A stretch of 64,000 bases of DNA from Pogostemon cablin (taxonomy: Eukaryota > Streptophyta > Magnoliopsida > Lamiales > Lamiaceae): assembly GCA_023678885.1 (NCBI GenBank), contig CM042963.1, positions 37,947,105-38,011,104 of the forward strand. The letters are read 5' to 3'. A model generated the notes under the pieces. It had not been told where the DNA came from. It saw only the letters and a list, made by a program, of their open reading frames with translations, and did no database searches. Shown piece by piece: positions 32,220-44,222 of the stretch. A program made the position numbers and the translations under genes. Position 1 is the first letter of the stretch. Each line of letters begins with the position of its first letter.

Positions 32220-33420
32220 AAATCAGGAAAAATTTAGTACAAATCCTGACCATCTATTTCTTAAATAAATTTCAGTCACCCATTAAAATAATTAAATAAT
32301 TAAAATTATGACTTTTTCAAATTAGAAAATAAGATATTATTATAAATTCAATCATGACCATCTAATTCTTAAACAAATCTCAGTCACCCATTAAAATAAT
32401 TAAATAATTATAATTTTGACTTTTTTAAATTAGAAAATAAAATATTATTTATTAAAAATTAATAATATTAAATATAAATCCGTAATCATCAAAGTGTGTT
32501 GGGGTTTTAGGGTTTGGAGATTAGCGCTTAGGATTTTAAGGTTTAAGGCATAATATTTCAGGGAGCAAAATCCTGACCATCTATTTCTTAAACAAATCTC
32601 AGCCACCTATTAAAATAATTAAATAATTATAATTATGTCTATTCAAATTAGGAAATAAGATATTATTATAAATCCAATCATGACCGTCTATTTCTTAAAC
32701 AAATCTCAAAATAATTAAATAATTATAATTATGACATTTTCAAATTAGGAAATAAGATATATTATTATAAATCCAATTACGACAATTTATTTCTTAAACA
32801 AATCTTAGCCACCCATTAAAATAACTAAATAATTATAATTATGACTTTTTCAAATTAAGAAATAAAATATTAGTTATTAAAAAATTAATAATATTAAATA
32901 TAAATCCAATCCTAACCATAGGGGGTTTAGGATTTTGGATTTAGGGGTTTAGGGTTTTAGGGTTTAGGGTTAGGGTTTTAGGGTTTATGACATAATGTTT
33001 TCAGAGGGCCAAAATCCTAACCATCTATTTCTAAAACAAATCTCAACCACCAATTAAAATAATTAAATAATTGTAATTATGATTTTTTCAAATCAGGAAA
33101 TAATTTAGTACAAATACTGACCATCTATTTCTCAAACAAATCTCAGCTACCCGTTAAAATAATTAAATAATTATAGTTATGACTTTTTCAAATCAGGAAA
33201 TAAGATATTATTTATTAAAATTTAAATAATAGTATTAAATATATTATTTGAATATATTCTAAAATTTCAATCAAATCTCAACCACCCATTAAAATAATTA
33301 AATAATTATAATTATGATTTTTTCAAATAAAAAAATAAGATAATATTTATTAAAAATTGAATAATATTAAATATATTATTTGAATATATTAACATCTATT
33401 AAAATAATTAAATGATTGTT
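32220..33420 (+). repeat. degenerate ~108-bp tandem repeat array, right block
   Basis: About eight copies of the unit seen at 30588-31115, with variable spacing. Two copies are followed by telomere-like sequence (32500-32550 and 32921-32987). The two insertions begin in a similar context (atattaaatataaatcc), so they probably amplified with the unit. Confidence 0.6.
32921..32987 (+). repeat. interstitial telomere-like repeat
   Basis: Degenerate TTTAGGG series: ggggtttagggttttagggt, then ttagggttagggttttaggg. TTTAGGG is the plant telomere unit. The run is short and imperfect, so it is an interstitial copy, not a chromosome end. A weaker one is at about 32500-32550. Confidence 0.7.
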
Positions 33421-33657
33421 TACACGAAACTTTAGATGAGTCTTTTAAATTATTTGCAATGGAAGTTTGGTTGAGTTAATTAAAAGTAAAATATTTTATT
33501 AATTGATTGATGTTTATAAATTAGTAATATAGAATTTGATCTTATAATTTTAAAAAAAGAAGATTTTATTGTTGCATTTTAAGTTGTTAAAATCCAGCAA
33601 TTTAATCTCATTGCAAAAGATATTAGTAAATTTATACGAATTGATCAACTTAACAGG
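33421..33657. other. spacer up to the truncation point of the minus-strand Tat element
   Basis: AT-rich, no gene. Homology of the minus-strand gag stops at about 33658, so this point marks the deletion or rearrangement border of that element. Confidence 0.5.
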
Positions 33658-34360
33658 CTACCAATCAAAGGCATTTCCTCTTAAAGATCGAACAAATTGG
33701 CTCACCATGTGATCTCCGTTGGTCCCAGCATCATTGCATGTCTCGACGAAGTGCGCCATATGTTGTCTCGGATTGCCTTTGCCGTCAAATTGTTGAAACT
33801 TGGGAGGTTGATAGTCAGTTGGCATCCTCAAGTTGTCAATCCTCTTTGTATATGGCTTGGCGTATCTTGAAGAAGATTTTGAGCTTCCTTCAAACTTGTC
33901 TTTTATCGTCTCTAAAACGAGGTTCTTCAGTTGGTTCACAGGAAGCATTTTGTCAGTTGAAATTTGTATTTCTTCTTCAACTGGCTTCTTTTCAAATAGA
34001 TGATGCTTCGTTGAGTCTTCCTCCCCGTGTTCATCCTCAACTTGTTTCTCATTTGCATGACTTGTCTCCATATTCTCTATTTTCTTCAAAAGTATGGAGA
34101 TTTTTACGTCTTGAGCTTCCATGTGCTTTTTGAGTCCTTCAATGACTCTCATCATACTTGCTAGTTGTTCCTCAATGGTCATAGCATTTGTTGTCATCAC
34201 TGCAGCTGCAGCTGAGGTAGATGGTGAGCTTGGTATTGAGTGAGGAGTTGAGTAGGTAGAATCATCTTCACTATTTTTGTCTCAGTGCAATGGCTTGTTA
34301 AGAGCAATCCCAACCACATGGTTTGTCTCTGAGAAGGCTTCAGACATACTTCTCGTAACG
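33658..34360 (-). pseudogene. gag remnant of the minus-strand Tat element
   Basis: Clear homology to the gag at 15283: TRSMS near the copia junction, EEQLASM, METSHANEKQ, and FQQFDGKGNPRQH to QFVRSLRGNAFDW. The longest open part is 34200-33658 (180 codons). An in-frame TGA lies at about 34282-34280. The protein ends abruptly in the middle of the gag domain at the truncation point. The N-terminal start lies on the far side of the copia insertion (42722 or 42644, minus). Not functional. Confidence 0.85.
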
Positions 34361-34365
34361 AGTTC

Positions 34366-35567
34366 TGTTGGATTGTATACTAAAAGTCTAGCTTTAGTAT
34401 GAACAATGTCATAACAATATTTGAAATGAGAATCATTGATCAAATGATTGCGTCTTATAATTTATTTTATATGCATGACGCAATAGTCCATTTACTTTAT
34501 ACTGTAGATAATATGTTGTGCGACAACACGCAGAAGATCATATTATCGGTTTCCTTATAAAGTATAAACAGATGCTCACAACTGAGATAGACGGGGACTC
34601 TCTATCGGTATGGTTGTAGTGTGGTTTGGTATTAGCTTGTCTTGGCTATAGAATCACATTAGTGCACTTGTGTGTATTGAGCAGGACCGCCTGAGATCGT
34701 TCTTCTTATACTGACTATATAGTAGAACTTGATCTCTGTTATTATGGAAGTTCGTGCTCTTAATCCCTATACAATAACCTCGACACGTAGGGCAGTATGT
34801 ATTTCTTTGATTCATCAATGGGTGAGATTTATATGTATTAAATCAACAAACTCGGTGAGTTGGGAAGTAGTGCTGTATCTATGGTGTGCTGTTGATTGTA
34901 GAAGGAATCCATGTCCGTCATAGGTTGATGATGTCCCCTTGAGGAGCTCATAAGGTTTATCATGTAAATCTTGCAAGTGGATTAATTTCCGGCATGATAA
35001 TAAGGTTGAGTGGTACTACTCTCGGATGAGATATTAATTAATTTGAGTTGTCAGTAACTTAATTAATTAATGGATATTGTTTTTCTTAAACATGGGGAGA
35101 CCATCGGGCTTATAATAAGAAGGAGCCCAGAACATAATTTGGGATTGGACGGGTAGTGCAGTAATAATATTTTAGTGGACTATATTATTATTATTGGATT
35201 TAATTAAAAGCTTTGGGCTAAGCTTGGTTAATTAAATTCAATTGAGGCCCAGCCCAATTTCTCCTCATGGTCCCTGCAGTAGCCCTTATAAATAAGTTAT
35301 CTCAGTTCCTGTTAACCCGAAGTCAATGCCTCATTTGACATACGGGAGAGAACAGGAGCAGATTGAGAGAATCCTGCAGATTGTTGCCCACACAACAGCA
35401 GGATTCAACTTGGGACATACTGCAGAAGATTGAGAGGTGGTTCTCTGCAGCGATTCATCCTCTACACCAACCCAGAAGTACGGTAAACATATTAATTTTG
35501 CTTCCGCTGTTTGTTTGCCTGTTAATCCTAACGATCACGTTTGAACCACAAGATCCTATTGCCAACA
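34366..35567 (+). repeat. left LTR of the copia element
   Basis: 1,202 bp, TG...CA, with a TATAAATAA box at about 35287-35295. Compared with the right LTR about 11 substitutions and no length change were seen. Short frames inside (34729-34923, 35363-35677) are repeated in the right LTR and are not genes. Confidence 0.95.
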
Positions 35568-35568
35568 A

Positions 35569-35580
35569 TTGGTATCAGAG
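35569..35580 (+). other. primer-binding site of the copia element
   Basis: ttggtatcagag follows the LTR by one base. TGGTATCAGAGC is the classical plant copia site that pairs with the 3' end of initiator methionine tRNA. Confidence 0.9.
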
Positions 35581-35819
35581 CGTTGGTTTCGTGGTGAAAC
35601 GTGAGACGTTAGATTGGGTTTATGCCTTCTGTGTGTTAATGGTAAGATTGATAGCAGGTTTAAAATTGATTATTTGATTATGTGAAATAATCTGGATATA
35701 ATCACAAGTTTTGAACTATTATTGCTTTTCACCATTATATGCATTTTGGGATGTGTGATTGTAAGTTTATTCTTAACTACTGGGTACAACACACACACAT
35801 CTTGAAATCCCATCTGCTA

Positions 35820-36745
35820 TCCACACACACTGGATCGCACACACTCACGACCCGGTGGGCGACGCCGATCATCGGAAGCGAATGGGCTGGGGATCCGGGC
35901 CCACTCCCAGAAGGTAGTTCCAGGTGAATCCTCATCGTGCAATGGACAAGTCGACGGAGGGTTGGAGCGTATCAGAAATAGTTTCCGACCGCGTCAGGCG
36001 GCGATCCAAGCCAGTCACTGGCCACGACGAACGTTCGTACGACAGCGCGTGTGAGAAGTGCGCGGCTGATGCGGGCGAATCCCGATCAATGTCGTGCTGG
36101 GCGATGGCGACCTTGGGCGGTGCAATCCGCGGCGGAGTCAAAGCAAGGTGGGCGGCGGCAGACGCTGGAAGCGGCGTTCTGAGCGAGTCCCCTGATGATT
36201 CCGGGTGAGTCTCCTAGCGATTCCGGCGAGTCCGTGGTGGTATCTTTCGAGCCTGCTTCTTCATCGATTGGCGCATCCCTCAGGCGACATATTCTGGGTA
36301 GTCACGGTCGGCTGCGATGGTTGAACGACTGACGGCTGACGGTGCGGCTCCGGCTGGCTGTCGGCGGCGACTACCGGGAGCATTGGTCTGCTGGTTCTGG
36401 GCGGCGTCTGACGGTTGTGGCATTCCGGTCGTGGTGCCCTGACTCCGCGATTCTGATGCTCCCTGGGCGGCGGCGCCGGCGGCAGTGACACCTGGATGCG
36501 CCGGCAGCAGTTCGTTGGCGGCGCCGATCGGTTGCAGGACGGAGGCGCTGGACAGCAGCTTCACGGCGCGGCAGATGCTGGCGGTTGTCGTCGGGCACAC
36601 TGGATCGTCGCACGATGGTGGGCTGCGGTAGCAGCGGCCGGCAACAATGGCGCAACTCCGACGGCTTACGGCACGATTGCCGAGAGCAGGGTGCCGGTTG
36701 AAGCTTCGCGTCTTGTTGCGGCTGTGACAAGGATAGGGCAGCACT
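35820..36745. other. GC-rich block in the copia leader
   Basis: Abruptly GC- and CpG-rich between the primer site and the copia coding remnants, whereas both flanks are AT-rich. Open frames occur on both strands (plus 35924-36208 and 36496-36828; minus 36744-36280), which reflects low stop-codon density. Motifs such as gattccggcgagtccgtgg and many ggcggcg runs occur, but no protein family is recognisable. Captured host DNA is one explanation, a native GC-rich leader another. Confidence 0.5.
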
Positions 36746-37390
36746 GTAAATGGGCCAAATTTTATTTAATTTGGTTTTGGGCCTGGGTTGTTTTTATTAA
36801 TTCAGCTGGTTTTTGGGCCCAATTTTAATTAAATGTAAATGGGCTGTTGGGCCTATTTTATGGATGATGGGCTCGAAATTTTTATTGCTGGACTTATCTG
36901 CTGCTTGGGCTTGCACTTATGGCTGCTCTAATTTTAATTTGGTTTTGGGCTATTGGGCTCAATTTTAATTAAAATGTTTTGGGCTGTTGTTTTAATTAAA
37001 TGTGGGAATAATGTTGGGCCATATTTTGGATTGGGCTAATTCATGCAGAAATTGGCAGGGTAAATGGGTATAATTAATTAATTAATGGGCTGCTCATTTT
37101 ATGCTATTGATGCTTGGGTAGACTAGACCCATTTATTTGATCCAACATATTATACAATTAATTATGATATATAACTGAGTTAATTGTTTTAACTTGACAA
37201 TTAATTGTTATATATGAAAGACATGTTCTATGTGATTTATTTATTTAAATTGCTGTTAATAGAAGCATGTCTAAGTTGTATATTTTATTCTGGAATATTA
37301 TATGCATGTTAAAAACCTCGGTAATTAAATAACTAAGTGGGAGAGGGGATTGTTAATTTATTCCCGCGGCCTCCATTATTGGTTTGTAAG
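36746..37390 (+). other. AT-rich copia interior with ttttgggct motifs
   Basis: Repeated themes of gggctgttgggcc, ttggttttgggct and aattttaattaaatg give a low-complexity leader segment up to about 37060. No coding sequence seen. Confidence 0.5.
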
Positions 37391-37580
37391 TGATGTGAGT
37401 AAACTTGCGCGTTGGCAATAGAGCCTTCCTCCCTAACGGATGAGTTTATTCACGGATCACTGGTACAAACTTCTTTAAATAATTATTGTTTGTAATGTGA
37501 TGCATATGGACTTGCGCGTTGGCTATAGTGCCTTCCTCCCTAACGGATGAGCTTATATACGGTTCACTAGTACAAACTTA
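37391..37580 (+). repeat. 107-bp direct repeat in the copia interior
   Basis: cttgcgcgttggcaatagag ... ccttcctccctaacggatga begins at 37404 and recurs at 37511 with small changes (ggctatagtg). A tandem duplication of a leader segment; function unknown. Confidence 0.7.
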
Positions 37581-40500
37581 TATAATTGATGGTTGTAGAA
37601 AGTTATCTGAGCGGGTGTGTACTTCTCTAACAGTAAGGCACATAAGCTTGGGCAGCGGACTTGGGATCAAATAATGGTGTACACTTAGATGTGAATAATT
37701 AGTATACTCCCCAACGGAGTCACTGCTATTATTTGCATGGCTAAAGAGGAACCGACTATTAATTATTTTGTCATAAAGTTAGGTTGACAAATGAAATTAA
37801 TGGGTAAAATCTTCTCTTGTAAATGTTCGGGTTTGTAAACGTCCACCCTAACGTGGCTTGCAAACTCACGGTGCTTGAGATGTCGGTGAATTTTATTTTA
37901 TATTATTTTGAGGGAATTAATATAAAAGAATAAAATTCGAAGATTTGATCGGTAAATTTATTTGTGATTCTCTGAATTTCGAATGGTTTTATTTCACTAA
38001 TTGTTAACTAAAAGACATTATATTTACTTGTCCAAATTAGATGATTAGAAAAGAATCTTGGTTTTGAAAATTACTGCTTAAGAAAATACATGTGTATTCT
38101 CACAAAGGACGTCTCATGATGCCTATTAAAGTCTCTAGTGAAGAGATGAGAGGTTTATAGAAATATGATGGTCTCATGTAACTCTTCGGATACTAGAGTA
38201 AATTAAAAGACAGAAGATCATGGTTGAATTGATGAATGAATTGGAAAAGTTTGGAATAGAAATTGAAAGGAAAACCTAAATCAATTTATTCTTCGCAATT
38301 TGCCTGGATGTTTTGAGTAAGTTCTACCTGAAATACGAGAAGTTGTATATGGTGGGAAACTTCTAACAAAACATGTGGCAAAAGAAAGCCATTTTTCATC
38401 ATGGTGTGAACAAGTTTAATATCTTATTTACTAATGGTTTAAACATGATTAGTGATGGCATCTACTGACACGAAGTATGTAGATACTGGAATCACTAAAT
38501 GTTTATCACTGAGTAAGGATAAGATTGTTAATAACATGGTAGAACTACAAAGGTAGTGGCTATTGCAGTGGGAGTTGTTTATTTATCTCATGATAAGAAT
38601 AAACGATTGATTATGAGAAATTGTCTTTACGTACGCTTCATAGAAAGAATTTAATTTCGATTTCTATGCATTAACGGATGGATACTTCATTTCATTTAAA
38701 TGACATGGTCATAGTAATGAGGAATGAGGCTATAATCCGTTAAAGTACGTTGGTGGATAAAAAGTATACTCTTGAATCATGTACATCCCACAGATGCAAT
38801 AAATAGTAATTAAATAATGCATCTTCTAATATTAGTAAGAGAAAGGAACCTTCGGAAATGAACTAAACATACATTTGGCGTCTATGACTAATTCATTTTA
38901 CTTAAGTAGGATTCAAAAGTTGATAGTCAATAGACCGTAAGGTTTATCTGAAGTGGAAACTATCGAACTTGCGAGTCTTGGTTGGAAGTAAAAATGATTA
39001 ACTGCCTTTTCAAGGCTGTGGGGTGTAGAGCCAAAGATATATATGTTGGAATTAGTTCATTCTGATTCAAGCGAACCTAATATTATCCAGGCGAGAGGTG
39101 GCAATGAATATTCGAAAATTATTCTGGAAACCAATATATTTATATGATGCACTACATGTCTAAGTTCTTTGATTAATTCAAGAATTGTAAGGCTGGTACA
39201 GTGAAGCGTCATGGAAAATATATTAAGTCATTACGATTCAATCATGATGGCGAATACCTCTTGGGATAGTTAGGAGCTATTGATCAGAAATTGAGATTAA
39301 ATCTCAAGTTGACTACACCGGGAATGCCCCAGCTGAATGGTGTGGTGGGTAGAAGGTATTAGGCTCTTATGGTTATGATTAGATAGATGATGAATTATTT
39401 AGAATAATTAAATTCATTTTATGGATATGTCCTAGATACAGTAATTCGTGAAACGTTTGTCTATATATGGGATATCCTAGAAAAATGGAGGGTGATTTAT
39501 TTAGTCCAAAAGATCGAAGGATAATTGTTAACTCAATAACTAGATTTTTGGAAAAGGACTATGTAATAAATCACAAACCCATGTATAAGTTGTTCTAAAG
39601 GAAGTGAGAGGAAAACACTAAGTATAAGTACCAAGTGTACAAGAGGATATACCACAAGGTAAATTGCAACGCGTGTCACGACTGATACACAATTACATGT
39701 AGTGCTTGGTCGTAGTGGGAGGGTTGTTTGACAACCCGTAAGATATATGTTTTGGGAGAGTCGTGAGACTTGGTCCCTAGTAAACATGGTATTGTCCCAC
39801 GAATACGACGTAGCACTACAAGATTAAAATGCGGAATCTTAGTAAGTTGCAATGAATGTTGAAATAGAATCTACGGATTCTATATTAAGTCTGGAGCTTG
39901 AACGATCACTAAAATGGTGTAAAAGCCATTGTAAGTGGTCAAGGGAAATAAAAGAGGATCATACGGAAAGGTGAAAATCTTGGAAGCAAAGCTTGTTGCG
40001 AAAAGATGTACTCAGAAAGAAATGGTTCGATTATGAGGAAACATGTTCGCTGGTAGCTATGTTTAAATTGATCCGGATTCTTTTATTTATTGCTGCTCAT
40101 ATTGAATTATGAGAAACAACAAATAGATGTCAAGACAGCTTTCCTGATTGAAAGTCTTGAGGAAAACATCTATGTGAAGCAACCAGAGTGATTCATTGCA
40201 AAGTACTAATAGCATTTTGATAGTAAGCTTAAAAGTGTCCAGCGATGGACTAAAGCAAGCTTTGAGATCGTGAAGCATCTGTTTTGATTAGGTAATCCAG
40301 TGGCACGGATTTAAATCAATCAGCGGATGTATCTTGTGTATTGTAAAGAGTGACGGAAACGTGGTGGTGTTTTTGTACTATACGTAGATAGTATCTTGCT
40401 CATTGGAGACAATGAAAGAGTGTTATCGGGCGTATGGGTACGGTTAATAAAGCGGTAGAGATGAAGGACTTAAGAAAGACAAAATATATCCTTTTGATCA

Positions 40501-41365
40501 CGGTAATACGGATCACAAGAAAGGATATTATGCTTATCTTAAGTTTCATAAAATGATACAGTCCATACTCGTTTAACATGTGAATTTATCTAAGTAAATG
40601 TGTCTTTGAGACACAAAAAGAAGATAAAGTAGATGAAAGAGGTTCCTTATGCTTCGGCGAATAAGGAATCTTAATCTAAAGAATGCTATGAACGAAGTTG
40701 GATATCTGTTTTGCTGAACGCGTGAACAGAAGGTATCAACGTAACCCGGAACAAGAATGATGAACTGTAGTAAGACATATATAAAGTGCCTGAGAAGGAC
40801 TGGAAATTATATGTGGACTTACTGGACAGATTCACTGCTTCTTGTGGATTACGTAGATTCAGATTTTTTAGTCAGATTGGACGGCAGTAAATTCACCTCA
40901 AAGGTTATGTGTTTAATCTTATGAAGTAGAGTCATAATGTGGAGGAGTGTTATATAGAAATATATTTCAGACTCCGGACTCCATCATGGAAAGATGATGA
41001 ATTAGAGCCTATGAGGCAGCCAAAGTATCTATAGGACTCTAGAGACTTCATGATGGACTTTGAAGTATTTCTAAGTTTGCCCAAGGTAATCACAATTTAC
41101 ATTGATGATATTAGTGCAGTTGCAAACTTGAAGAAATCACAAGTCCATAAGGCAATTAAACACATGGAGCGCGAGTAGCATCTGTTACGAGAAATCGTAT
41201 GATGAGGGGAAGGTTGTTGTCGCCTAGATTGCATCGGATGATGACCTAGTAAATCATTTACAAGGACCTTAAGGCGAGAGCTTTTAATGGTCGTGTAAGT
41301 GGAAGTAGGAATCAGATGTATGGCAGAAGACATGACAGTATAGTCTTTTAGTATAAGTGGGAGAT
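37581..41365 (+). pseudogene. degraded copia gag-pol
   Basis: No long frame survives. Recognisable in pieces: integrase-like KSLRFNHDGEYLL (about 39228-39263), reverse transcriptase QIDVKTAFLIESLEENIYVKQPE (about 40120-40190, split here by the 20-residue rule into QIDVKTAFL and EENIYVKQPE), and LYVDSILLIGDNE (about 40375-40415), where the second catalytic Asp of the YVDD box is Ser. RNase H-like sequence follows toward 41280. Stops and shifts are scattered throughout. The amount of decay contrasts with the near-identical LTRs. Gag is not convincingly identified. Confidence 0.75.
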
Positions 41366-42567
41366 TGTTGGATTGTATACTAAAAGTCTAGCTTTAGTAT
41401 GAACAATGTCATAACAATATTTGAAATGAGAATCATTGATCAAATGATTGCGTCTTATAATTTATTTTATATGCATGACGCAATAGTTCATTTACTTTAT
41501 ACTGTAGATAATATGTTGTGCGACAACACGCAGAAGATCATATTATCGGTTTCCTTATAAAGTATAAACAGATGCTCACAACTGAGATAGACGGGGACTC
41601 TCTATCGGTATGGTTGTAGTGTGGTTTGGTATTAGCTTGTCTTGGCTATAGAATCACATTAGTGCACTTGTGTGTATTGAGCAGGACCGCCTGAGATCGT
41701 TCTTCTTATACTGACTATATAGTAGAACTTGATCTCTGTTATTATGGAAGTTCGTGCTCTTAATCCCTATACAATAACCTCGACACGTAGGGCAGTATGT
41801 ATTTCTTTGATTCATCAATGGGTGAGATTTATATGTATTAAATCAACAAACTCGGTGAGTTGGGAAGTAGTACTGTATCTATGGTGTGCTGTTGATTGTA
41901 GAAGGAATTCATGTCCGTCATAGGTTGATGATGTCCCCTTGAGGAGCTCATAAGGTTTATCATGTAAATCTTGCAAGTGGATTAATTTCCGACATGATAA
42001 TAAGGTTGAGTGGTACTACTCTCGGATGAGATATTAATTAATTTGAGTTGTCAGTAACTTAATTAATTAATGGACATTGTTTTTCTTAAACATGGGGAGA
42101 CCATCGGGCTTATAATAAGAAGGAGCCCAGAACATAATTTGGGATTGGACGGGTAGTGCAGTAATAATATTTTAGTGGACTATATTATTATTATTGGATT
42201 TAATTAAAAGCTTTGGGCTGAGCTTGGTTAATTAAATTCAATTGAGGCCCAGCCCAATTTCTCCTCCTGGTCCCTGCAGTAGCCCTTATAAATAAGTTAT
42301 CTCAGTTCTTGTTAACCCGAAGTCAGTGCCTCATTTGACATACGGGAGAGAACAGGAGCAGATTGAGAGAATCCTGCAGATTGTTGCCCACACAACAGCA
42401 GGATTCAACTTGGGACATACTGCAGAAGATTGAGAGGTGGTTCTCTGCAGCGATTCATCCTCTACACCAACCCAGAAGTACGGTAAACATATTAATTTTG
42501 CTTCCGCTGTATGTTTGCCTGTTAATCCTAACGATAACGTTTGAACCACAAGATCCTATTGCCAACA
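41366..42567 (+). repeat. right LTR of the copia element
   Basis: 1,202 bp with the same ends as the left LTR, followed by agttc. The preceding gtataagtgggagat is the polypurine tract. Differences from the left LTR include caatagtt/caatagtc, gtagtac/gtagtgc, ctcctcct/ctcctcat and gtatgttt/gtttgttt. Confidence 0.95.
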
Positions 42568-42572
42568 AGTTC

Positions 42573-42793
42573 AGCATTTTCATTTTGCAACTCTTAAGGC
42601 TTTGATACAGTTTGCCTTCGTATCACAATCTTTAGCGGAGTCATAACTTACATCTTCGCATCTTGTAGCTCTAAAGGTTTTGAGGTAGATGACCTTTTTA
42701 TCGCGATCCTAAGAGGAGTCATACTTTGTATCTTCGAGCTTGTTGAGAGAAGAGATAAGAGGTAGAGACTGTCCCACTAGGCGTGCTAAAATT
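42573..42793 (-). pseudogene. leader and duplicated gag start of the minus-strand Tat element
   Basis: On the minus strand, two successive gag-like starts occur 78 bp apart: ATG at 42722 (MTPLRIAIKRSS) and ATG at 42644 (MTPLKIVIRRQ). Both resemble the start of gag at 15283 (MVPLRIKVNRS). The first copy ends in a TAA and the second has one TAA as well. The second leads directly to the copia insertion site, and the frame resumes at 34360. Confidence 0.7.
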
Positions 42794-43590
42794 TGTAATA
42801 ACAAATATTGTATTTATAATAAAATAAACACAAAAGAATTACAATGATAATCCAGATGGATTGAACTTGATAAATTAGGAAACAATCTCTATCTATCCTC
42901 TGATTTTTCTCTCGAACCTATTTGGACTTTGACTTTGACTTGACTTGTGTGTTGACCATGTTGACTGTGTGTGTTGAGTCGGATCTTCAGTTGAAGCTTG
43001 TCCGAACTTGGATTTGGGACCTTATAATGTTAATCCAGAAGCGTCGAGCCTTTGTTTGGATTAAACGTACTTGATCCGAAGAACACTCGATCTGGGGGGC
43101 TTAGCACCTTAATCCCGGGTTGTATGTTGTTCTTGGCGCGAAGAACACCGAAGAACTCAGTATATGAAGAACGCTTGATTTAGGGGGCTTCGCACCTTAA
43201 TCCCGAATCGCTTGCCGTTCTTGACTTGAAGATGCTGCACTGCTTGTGTTCTTGATATCTTCAGAGCGTTTGTGTCTTCAGGTCTTTGAATGTGTGTGTC
43301 TGGAATGAATGGAGGAGGACTCATTATATAGGTGAATATGAGGATGCCCCATAAATAACTCGCAGCCTGATTGGTCGGTTTTGACTTAATTATGCGGGCT
43401 TGGGCCTTCACTTTCTTAGGCTTTAAGTCAGACTTATTTGACTGGAACTTACCCAATTATAAATTATTTACTCATTTATTTTAGGAATTTATTTATTTAA
43501 ATCCCTTAATAAATAAATAATTAATTGATAATTATTGCATTAATTTGCCACATATTTTTCTTAATGGACAATAAAATTCAAGTGCCTACA
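42794..43590 (-). repeat. LTR of the minus-strand Tat element
   Basis: 797 bp. On the minus strand it begins tgtaggcacttgaattttat and ends tttgttattaca, echoing the ends of the LTRs at 14034 and 27337. It has a ctatataatgagtcc TATA region and leader themes gggattaaggtgcgaagccc. Sequence divergence from the first Tat element is high, so this is a different family of the same lineage. Confidence 0.85.
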
Positions 43591-44163
43591 ATAGTGAATT
43601 GTAATATTTAAAAGCATGTTTAGACACTCTAGCGAGTGGAAGAAACCAAAATGCATATGAAAAGCTTAATTGTAAATTGTACTAATTAATTATATATGAA
43701 AGTTATTTCTTGTAACCACACTTGTAAATCCACACCTGTGTAAATAAAGGATAAAACTTGTGTGCTCTGGGGCCACGATGTCCCCAAATCCTGTATTTTT
43801 TGAAACATATTTTTTTTAGTATATGAACATGTACTCTTTATTTTTTAAAAAAATTAATTTTTTTAATTAAACATTTATACTTCATATTTCAGCTGACCTT
43901 TTCATTAATTAAAATTATACTCTTATTACTTAAAGTATATACTCTTTAGAACAAAATGTTGTACTCCTACATAACTTATACACCCAGAGACACAAGAGAC
44001 CAACTCATAAATAAAATGTTCTAATTTATTGATTTAAAAAATGTGTAAAAGCACAAAGGATATAATATAAACAATTTTTCATTGATTCAAAGATTATTTA
44101 GTTGATATATGGTGCATTTAGGTGTAAGCATGCACTCATATATGTATATTTTTTTATTTAATA

Positions 44164-44222
<59 letters not shown>

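Larger units (their letters stand above)
34366..42567 (+). mobile_element. Ty1/copia-type LTR retrotransposon with degraded interior
   Basis: LTRs at 34366-35567 and 41366-42567, both exactly 1,202 bp, with TGTTGG...CCAACA ends. The 5-bp duplication agttc is at 34361-34365 and 42568-42572. A standard primer site follows the left LTR (ttggtatcagagc, complementary to initiator methionine tRNA), and a polypurine tract (aagtgggagat) precedes the right LTR. By eye about 11 substitutions separate the LTRs, mostly transitions. The interior holds copia-like integrase, reverse transcriptase and RNase H remnants full of stops and shifts, plus a GC-rich non-retroviral block. It is probably non-autonomous and was moved by enzymes from another copy. 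Confidence 0.9.
33658..43590 (-). mobile_element. truncated minus-strand Tat-type element, split by a copia element
   Basis: Read on the minus strand: LTR 43590-42794, primer-binding-like site at about 42793-42771 (ttttagcacgcctagtggga, close to that of the first Tat element), leader and gag start to 42573, then gag continuing from 34360 to 33658. The gap is the copia element 34366-42567 with its agttc duplication. Everything beyond the gag core, including pol and the other LTR, is missing. It is older and more decayed than the element at 14034-28564. Confidence 0.8.

Noticed and set aside
32921..32987. true telomere
   Set aside because: Only a few imperfect units, flanked by other repeats on both sides.
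33738..34133. plus-strand 131-codon frame
   Set aside because: Antisense of the gag remnant.
35924..36828. frames on both strands in the copia GC-rich block
   Set aside because: Low stop-codon density explains them; codon content looks random and no domain is seen.
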